DNA from: Mytilus galloprovincialis
Lineage: Eukaryota; Mollusca; Bivalvia; Mytilida; Mytilidae
DNA length: 64,000 bases
NCBI RefSeq assembly: GCF_965363235.1
Contig: NC_134845.1
Location: 27,778,524 to 27,842,523, forward strand
Direction: 5' to 3'
The position numbers and the translations under genes are program-made. Below, in pieces: positions 56,474-64,000 of the stretch; position 1 is the stretch's first letter, and each line of letters opens with the position of its first letter. The notes under the pieces are model-generated. The model was not told where the DNA came from. It made no database searches and saw only the letters and a program-made list of their open reading frames with translations.

Positions 56474-59400
56474 TTACAAAGTTCTATTATAATGTGTATT
56501 AGTTGGGGGTACAATTTGAGGCCCTTTGTTACAGTTATATCCAGAACAACAAAAATGGCAGTCATAGGAAAATCCCTGAGATCCAGTGTCAACAAGGAGA
56601 CAATCTAGCACCAATAGATGGTTAAGTCTACACTCGGGTTCATCTGAACATCTGGAAATAAAAAAGGGAAGACATAAGTGATACAAGAACTTTGATTTTG
56701 AATTTGTCATGTGGATATAGTGTCATTAATTGATGTGCACTGTATCCCTTTTCTCCATTTCCTTCACTCCTATATTGCATGTACCAAGACGGAATAAATG
56801 TACCGTAAATTCCAAATTTTCTGCTGGCATTTATTTTTATGATTTCAGTAAATGCTGCATGCAAACAGAGACACATGTCTCTGATACAAATAAATGAAAA
56901 AAAACCTTTTTTGTTTTTGTTTTGGGGATACCCATTTCGTTCTGAATTTACAGTACTCATGGCTATTCTGGTAAAACATACATTTTCTTGCTCTTTGTTG
57001 TTTGTGATGGTTGTAAAGTATCGTTTATAATCATTGTATTGTTTTTAGTTTTTTTTTTTAATAAAAACTGAAAATAAGGCCTACCTCCTTGTTACATTTC
57101 TTTCTGTATTTGACTGTATAGAAGACGTTATACAGAATCGTTCACCATTTGTACACGGCGTTGCTATGGAGGCATTGATACAATCAGCTCCGGATATACA
57201 CTGTGAACATGAAGCTGAAAACAGAATCGTCTAGATTATATAAGATAATAACAGTTTTTCTTTAAGCATAGTTTTGATTTCATAATTCATATTTGCACTT
57301 ATTCTTGTCAATCATCATAATGCTATTTCAGATAGTAAATGATATATTACAAAAGGTAAGCTATATGAAATTTATTGACCAATCTGCGACGCCTGCGTAT
57401 TTTTGAAAATACTTATAATTATAATTATTTTATATCAATGTATTGTTTTTAATATCTTTCATTTTTGCTGGTGTGGTTTATACGTGCTACTTTTTGTGTT
57501 TCTTTTGTACATAAGACATGGCTTTTTAAGTTTAAGTTTAAGTTATTGTTCTATTACAAGGCCATTATGTTATTGTTCTATTATAATATTGAAAATACTT
57601 TGAACGACAAAATTATTTTACATCTCTTCCTGCGTGACGTAACATTCTAACAACTAGAGTTGATGTGAACCTTGTCATGCAGTATTTGGGTTGATTTTAA
57701 ATACATCTAATATTATATAAGTAAGCAATGCATGTGGTTGTTAAATTTTATATACCCCTTTTTTTGCTTCTTTGTTAAATATTTGTTTGTTTTTGTTCTG
57801 ATTGAGATTACGGCATGGTGATAATTGCTGTTTCCTTATTTTGACAATTTTACTTATTATGTCAGTTTTGTTCACGCATCGTTATAAATATAATGGAACT
57901 TAATGCGAATGTCATCCAAGTGAGAGGTTTAGCGCAGTAAAACCAGGTTAAATCCACCATTTTCTACATTTGAAAATGCCTGTACCAAGTCAGGAATATG
58001 ACAGTTGATGTTCATTCGTTTGATGTGTTTGATCACTGGATTTGCCATGTGATTATATACTTTTCGTTAGATAAGATGTGTAGACTGATGGAACAACGGT
58101 GTTTATATGTGTTTATCAACGAATAAATTTTAAACTCTTCTTTTAGAAAAGCATAACAAAACTAATAATAAAGATAAATAAAACTCTTAAAAAGAAGAAA
58201 AAAATAATGATTATGAAACCATACTGTCTTGCCTTCTTAAAACTTACAAGATACTGCCAATAAGTTTTTTCTGGATTTTTTACTTTTGAACAGCGGTATA
58301 CTACAGTTGCCTTTATTTAGCTAACTATAACCCAGGTTAATCCACCACATTCACATAGGGAAATGTTTGTATTGTATTACCATTTTTTTCATTCGTTTTA
58401 TGTGTTATGGCTTATGATTTTTCATTTATTAAGGGACTTTCCGATTTGAATTTTCCTTGGATTTCGGTATTTTTGTTAGTTTATTTTTTTCATATAAGTA
58501 CAAAGACATATTGAGGTCGTGCAATTTCGGATCAATAGGATAAGGTATCAGTCCCACGTGCAATCTCCGTTTTTGGAAGTTTAGAATTATCCCCGTTTTT
58601 TATGTAACTGTTTAAATTTGCTGCTGACAGTTTACTGTTCAAAGTTTTCTTAACTGGAAAAAGACATGTCTGTCAACACAATCTCTTTGAACTGAGGATT
58701 TACCTGGAGGTAGACAGTTTATATTATCTGTAGAAAAGTAACCAGACATTTCTGTTTTATACTGTGTGCAGATATCATACTGGTATCTTTTCACATCTAC
58801 AAATAGAAAACATAAGTAAAGACATTATACTTAATCTTTTGATCCTGATATGAACAATCTTATACGAACATAAAATTCTATGAGGTCTACGAGTATTTTA
58901 TTAGCACTATTTACGACAGTAACCTCTTAGTAAACAGACAAATATTGTATTCGGTCAATGAATTATAATGCACTATTACAGACATTTTGCGACTAGAAGA
59001 CAGATAACAATTTCATCATCTAAAGTGCATGAATTACTGTATTTGATATACGACATAGAATTTATTTAATACTTACAAACAGACAATTCTGCTATAAGCA
59101 ATCGTAAACATATATCATGTCTATAATTGTGGATAGTCTCTAAATCCTCTATTAAAGTATTGAAATCAATGGCAGCTGAACCTTCAATAGATGTGTTTTA
59201 AGTTAGCAATTGGTACTTTCAATGAAAATTATTTGCCTTTACTGGTAAAGTCATTTTGGTTCTATAAATTTCGAAAGATGAATTATTCTATATCCAAATC
59301 TTCTTCGTGGTAGGCGATTTCATATCTTATTATTTTGGTTTCTAGCACAAACTGGCAATCCTCGACAAAAAAGATACGAGTCGAACGAACAACTTCAGTC

Positions 59401-62334
59401 TTGACAGGCTAGAGACTACTGTTTTTGTAGAAATACACAGATCACTCGTCCACTGTTGCCTCTGCATAAGTTTATATAAGCTACTTCTCATGAGATGGAA
59501 TATGTGCATTGTAGTACGCTTTTATCTGTATTAACATCGATTTTGATTTGATTTTATTAATTAATTCTAATGGTCCTACAAAAACATATATAACGTATGT
59601 TTTTTTTATACTTTTTATGACGCCATAATACTAAATTCGTTGGAGATGTACATTGTATATTTCTTTATCAAAAATGGGCTTCGAACTAGCTTTCAGTGAT
59701 TGTTAGTACTCTTAAGATGTTTACTTTGAGTATTTTGTATCTAACTAGCTGTTTTATTCTTCATAATGAGCTGATGAGTCATGCTCTTTCAGAATAGTAT
59801 TTTACAGTTGGTTATAATGTGTTACATCACTGTTTCAGGTTATAGGAGGGTTGAGCTCCTAGAATCACGTTCAAGTACCAATCTTTAAATCAGTGGTTGT
59901 CGTCTGTTTATGTTTTACATATTTGTTTTCCGTTCATGTTTTGTTTATAAAAAAGGTCGTTAGTTTTCTCGTTTGAATTGTTTTACATTGCCATATCGGG
60001 GTCTTTTATAGCCGACTATGCGGTATGGGCTTTGCTCATTGTTGAAGGCCGTACGGTGACCTATAGTTGTTAATTTCTGTGTCATTTGGTCTATTGTGGA
60101 GAGTTGTCTCATTGGAAATCATACCACATCTTCTTTTTTATATTTATTGAAAAGTTTATTTGCTTGTCCCAAACCAGAAATCAATTGTTAAGTATTTCTC
60201 TTTGGTAGCATGTCATAACTGTTTTTGTTATTGTTATTTTTTTCTTTTGTATTGTATCAGATATTGCCACCGTAACCATACAGTAATCATACAGTATGGA
60301 TTTTTGCACATCGTTTCAGGCATAACGATGACATACAGTTGTGCAATCCCTGTCATTGGTCTGTTGGTGGATAGTCAAGTTTGCAATCATATAATATTTC
60401 CTTGTGTTCATATAAAGACACTTCCAATGAGATGGAATAAGTGAATTTAGGTACTTTATGAAGAGGAATATATAAATTTAAATACTTCCCTAGAGGGGGA
60501 ATATATAAATTTAAATACTTCCATCTAGAGTGAAAATGTAAATTAAAGACACTTAACATAAAACAAAATGCTTGTACATACTGCAACGTAAACTGTTATC
60601 TGAACGTTAATATATAAACAACTTCAATCTTTGTTACAATCGACAATATTTTTCTGGAATATCATAATGTGAAGTGCGACGTTTTAAAAAATAAAAAAAA
60701 ACGCTTAGTGTCTAACAAGTGTTTGTGTTCTTTTATATATGGCAACAAAAGTGAAATGTACTATACCGATAATTGCTCTATTGTACTCCGTTTCTTCTGT
60801 CTCTACAAAGAGTAAACAAAGCAACAGTAAACATATTTTCATTTAAAGGACGGATGGATTAAAGAATGAATCAATATACTAAGCAGTAATCTTGATAATA
60901 TAAGTACTATCATATCGTGTTATGTATACCTTTTGCGCACATAATATCATAGTTGCCCAAACCATGTATATTATAATATAATACTTATTAAAGTCTCAAT
61001 TCAACTGGTTTATCACTATAATATTCGGATATAGTAGACATTCACCAAGACAATTTATCTTACTGACAACAGATATATATCTTTTATCTTAATAATGCGA
61101 ATTTTTGATAATTTCATAAAATAATGTCGAACAAACCAAACTTAAATGTATAACTTCAACTGCATGGACAACGTTTTTTAACAGTTTTTTTTATCAGTGA
61201 GTCTATTTGTGTTTCAGCTCATCTGAATTTACGGTAGCTCATCTTTAAGAAATAATGCAATAAGATTGCGTTTTATGAGTATTTTCCTTCAAATCGTAAT
61301 ATTCGACCGACTAGTTATATAGTTATACACTCACCTAAAGGTAAATCTATAAGCGATTTTGCAAAGTTACTGGCTACTTGTAATTCTGAAAAATTTAATA
61401 AAATAATATTATTCTATCCGGATTCTTTTTATTTCTTACTTATAATCTACTATCTAACATGTATGACCGAAAATTCTATTACAGGTATAAAGTTGACATG
61501 TTAGCTGAATATATTTTGTACTTGAAACACATAACAATTGCAGTTTATACTTTTTTTTTACCATTACAACTTTGAAATAACATAGATTTTTAAAAATCAT
61601 ATACAAAACGGTGATGAATTATTCATATACTTACGTAAATATTCATTATTTTTCAATATTCTTTTTATACTTTCAACTGCATCTATATAACATAATAGGA
61701 ACAATTCACATAACTAAATAAACGTATTTATTTAACCAATACACAGAAAATGTAAAATATTGAACTTCAAGATTATTTCAGAAGTCCAAATCTACATTTA
61801 CGTATTATGTCATTCTAGCGATATTTTTGATATTGTCATATAAGCGGGAGATTTGGCTAGCAATTACACCAGTTTCAACTCACCATTTTTCGTAAAAAGT
61901 CCTGTGCTAAGTCAGGAATAGTACAGTTGTTTTCGAATAGTCCGTTTATATGTATGTTGGCGTTAATTGTTGTTGCACTTCAGTGTTTCTGTTGTTCCGT
62001 TGTTTTCCTCTTTTAGTAGTTATGTGTTTTTATTGGTTTTTGTTTGTTACCCGGATTTGTATTCTCTCTATCGATTTATGACTTTTGAACAGCGGTATAC
62101 TATTGTTGCTTTTATGTACTTGCAAGATCGAAAAAACGGTCGTCAATGATATTTACATTATTAGCGTAGTATCATTGACGAATTTTTAGTCTCATTGTTA
62201 TATGTTGTTGACGTAAACAAAAGTCAAAATATCGAAATATAAACCTTGCTCAGTTCTTTCCAGATGTTAACTTCTGAATTCACTCTCACCAGGAATGAAC
62301 AGAAAAATGTGAAAAGAAGAAATGAAGAATACAT
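56474..62334 (-). CDS. Secreted Ly6/uPAR-like (three-finger) cysteine-rich protein, 8 exons
   Basis: Exons in transcript order: 62334-62245, 61713-61635, 61385-61335, 60802-60767, 59175-59077, 58796-58704, 57214-57085, 56651-56474. Every junction is GT-AG and phases match throughout (0,1,1,1,1,1,2), giving 756 nt and 251 aa. Exon 1 encodes a signal peptide, MYSSFLLFTFFCSFL. Residues 30-130 look helical, with cysteines at 32, 38, 108, 128 and 146. The C-terminal part has cysteines at 152, 155, 161, 170, 177, 194, 200, 210, 224, 227, 228 and 233 and ends with CCSGYNCN, the CC-x4-CN signature of LU domains. NAS (163-165) and NVT (189-191) are N-glycosylation motifs. No hydrophobic GPI tail is visible, so it is probably secreted. 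I do not recognise the N-terminal region. The exon 1 donor is the weakest choice: an alternative at 62290 is also phase 0 and would remove 15 residues. Confidence 0.72.
57945..58075 (+). repeat. Family I dispersed repeat (intron of the Ly6-like gene)
   Basis: caggttaaatccaccatttt, then gtaccaagtcaggaatatga and cagttg..gttcattcgttt. More copies are at 58330-58470, 61885-61950 and, inverted, 62990-63125. Confidence 0.6.
58330..58520 (+). repeat. Family I dispersed repeat, second copy
   Basis: Starts cccaggttaatccaccacat, continues ttcattcgttttatgtgtta and aagggactttccgatttgaa. Confidence 0.55.
59935..60140 (-). repeat. Family G dispersed repeat, minus orientation
   Basis: On the minus strand: aagaagatgtggtatgattt, then ggtcaccgtacggccttcaa, gcataccgcatagtcggcta and caattcaaacgagaaaacta. 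This is the best-preserved copy in the window. Confidence 0.7.
61885..62110 (+). repeat. Family I-type repeat with variant tail (intron 1 of the Ly6-like gene)
   Basis: caccatttttcgtaaaaagt, then cctgtgctaagtcaggaata and, further on, acttttgaacagcggtatac, which also occurs before the copy at 58330. Confidence 0.5.
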
Positions 62335-62450
62335 TTTCTTATATACAAAAAGAGGTAGACAATATAGAATGCCAATGTCCATAATATTGACTACTCCGAT
62401 ATGAAGTCGAATTATATGAAACGTTTTACAGCCGATTTCAATTAGTATGT

Positions 62451-62673
62451 AGCTGAAGGTAATATCTTTGGTTAGCTTGCTTGCTAGCTGAACCGTGAAG
62501 TCCTTGTTAGCTCAGGTAAACTACCCTCCTTTTAGAGTAGACTAATCTGGCAGATAACCAATCTATCTGTCTGCAGGACTAGGCTACTTCGAAAGGAGGG
62601 TAGTATACATTTCTTAACAATGACTTCACGGTTCAACTAACAAGCAGGCTAACCAAAGATATTACCTTTAGCT
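62451..62673. mobile_element. MITE with ~33-bp TIRs upstream of the Ly6-like gene
   Basis: The left AGCTGAAGGTAATATCTTTG with ggttagcttgcttg pairs with the right caagcaggctaacc and AAAGATATTACCTTTAGCT. Inner arms also pair (gaaccgtgaagtc / gacttcacggttc; accctccttt / aaaggagggt). The centre is gataaccaatctatctgtct. Confidence 0.78.
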
Positions 62674-62989
62674 AAATAAATTCTTAGATAAGACATATAT
62701 AATTTTAAGAAGCACAAGGGTACAACTTCCTAAGGGACTGTTGACCTCAGAAAATTTGGGCTGTTCTGTTTCGATTTAGATACCCCCAAAAGACGATAAT
62801 AACTTCTAGTGTACTTGAAAACTTTCATTACAGAAATATACACATTATTGTACCTTCATATATATATGCCGTCTATGTGTTTATACCGATTCCTATTTCT
62901 ATTGATTATCATTTTGTTTTTCGAAGTTCTGTAGATGGTGACAACGTTGTAAAAAGTAAAATCATGAAAATACTGACTTCCTACGAAAA

Positions 62990-63125
62990 TTCAAATCGGA
63001 AAGTCCCTAATCAAATGGCAAAATCAAAATCTCAAACACATAAAACGAATGGATAACAACTGTCATATTCCTGACTTGGTATATTTTATTATGTACAAAA
63101 ATAATGGATTAAACCTGCTTTTGAA
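62990..63125 (-). repeat. Family I dispersed repeat, minus orientation
   Basis: Plus strand reads aaatcggaaagtccctaatc, then acacataaaacgaatggata and gtcatattcctgacttggta, the complement of the 57945 and 58330 copies. Confidence 0.6.
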
Positions 63126-63333
63126 GTTAGCGTCACCTCTCTTTTGTATGACACTTGTAAGCAGTTTATGAATTGCAGACATTGTATAAACATATTTTTC
63201 GATAGAATTCATGAAACGATTACATACATGTGAATGTTATTTTCTAGAAAGCGGCAAAACGTTAAGAACACAATTCCAATTGGTAGAAAAACAATATTTT
63301 CTTTACAATTTTTATAAAGTGGACCAAACATAC

Positions 63334-63378
63334 CTTGAAATGATCCAAAATATTTACATTCCTCTGGTAATTCCTGTC
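63334..63378 (-). other. Candidate orphan internal exon
   Basis: A 45-nt minus-strand segment is bounded by ttatttgtag upstream and gtatgt downstream. It reads open with phase 1 at both ends, giving QELPEECKYFGSFQ. Its phase equals that of most junctions in the Ly6-like gene about 1 kb away, but the signal-peptide exon lies between them. It may belong to a neighbouring, possibly related, gene that starts beyond the window. No homology recognised. Confidence 0.25.
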
Positions 63379-63434
63379 CTACAAATAAAACACAGAAAGA
63401 TTTTGATGAATTCAATAGCGACTCAAATAAACTC

Positions 63435-63545
63435 ATCATAGATACCAGGACTAAATTTTGTATATACGCCAGACGCGCGTTTCGTCTACAAAAGACTCAT
63501 CAGTGACGCTCGAATCCAAAAAAGTTAAAAAGGCCAAATAAAGTA
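63435..63545 (+). repeat. Family J dispersed repeat
   Basis: ataccaggactaaattttgt, then atacgccagacgcgcgtttc and aaaagactcatcagtgacgc. I recognise this as extremely common in mussel sequences. Confidence 0.65.
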
Positions 63546-64000
63546 CGAAGTTGAAGAGCATTGAATACCAAAATTCCTAAAAGTTTTGCCAAAACCTGCC
63601 ATGACCATATAATTTATTTTAAACCTTAGCCAGCCCATGAGGTAGTAATCAGTGTGTCGTTACAGATATATTGATAACATAGATTCTTGAGAAACTGAAG
63701 TTCAAACCACTTAAAGTTAACCTTTAATGGACTTGGCTATTACTTAAAAGCATCGTTTGGTCATATAGCTCGTTAAGTGTTCTGGTATGCATATAGCCTT
63801 GGCTTTATTTGTTTTTACCTTGAGAGTTTCGGATGAAGGTCAACCTCAAAAAGCGCGACGGACACATACGATGTTTAAAGTAATATTTTCTTGTTAGAGG
63901 TAGGGGTTCCCTCTCCAATATGACTTATCACATATACTCTGTAAAAGCACTGGATTCTGGCAACAATATTGGGTACCCTGTTCATTTCATAGTTCAGATT
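63546..64000. other. Window end, no gene seen
   Basis: The part to about 63760 continues sequence often found after family J copies. Nothing coding is supportable. Confidence 0.4.

Noticed and set aside
1-64000. Endogenous virus, LTR or Polinton copies
   Set aside because: No reverse transcriptase, integrase, capsid or protease-like frames and no long direct terminal repeats were recognised.

Overview
The window is animal nuclear DNA and looks like a marine bivalve, most likely a mussel (Mytilus group). Genes are intron-rich with GT-AG splice sites and AT-rich introns. Proteins resemble metazoan families, and introns and spacers carry short non-autonomous repeats that I recognise from mussel genomes. 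The genus is my inference, not a search result. I saw no retroviral, LTR, Polinton or other capsid-bearing element.

Five spliced genes can be modelled. (1) A Rab33B-like small GTPase on the minus strand (1858-3592, two coding exons). (2) NAA15, the auxiliary and ribosome-anchoring subunit of the NatA N-terminal acetyltransferase, on the plus strand (4023-27244, 22 coding exons, 851 aa). It starts only 430 bp from RAB33B in a head-to-head pair. (3) An ankyrin-repeat plus SOCS-box (ASB-type) protein on the minus strand (39294-40574, one coding exon). (4) A NEDD4-family-interacting (NDFIP1/2-like) three-span membrane protein on the plus strand (43357-52188, 7 coding exons, 206 aa), possibly head-to-head with the ASB gene. 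(5) A secreted protein on the minus strand (56474-62334, 8 small exons, 251 aa) with a signal peptide, a helical N-terminal part and a C-terminal Ly6/uPAR (three-finger) signature; I do not recognise it as a named protein.

Layout: 1-1857 mostly unassigned, with the end of an inverted-repeat element at base 1; 1.9-27.2 kb the RAB33B/NAA15 pair with repeat-packed introns; 27.2-39.3 kb intergenic, rich in repeats and satellite-like arrays; 39.3-52.2 kb the ASB/NDFIP region; 52.2-56.5 kb intergenic; 56.5-62.3 kb the Ly6-like gene; then repeats to the end. Genes 3 and 4 both belong to ubiquitin pathways (Cullin-5 substrate receptor; NEDD4 ligase adaptor). No operon-like logic is expected in this genome.

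The most unusual signal is in the repeats. Six different families share one architecture: often a fold-back hairpin at the 5' end, in three families a CG-rich microsatellite, tandem core repeats of about 150-480 bp in most, and a short 3' hairpin next to a CTTGTT-like terminus. This fits Helentron-derived 'pearl-like' bivalve elements. All copies I found point the same way. One NAA15 intron holds a three-level nest: an element inside a pearl-like element inside a Tigger-like element. Several TIR elements have readable target-site duplications.
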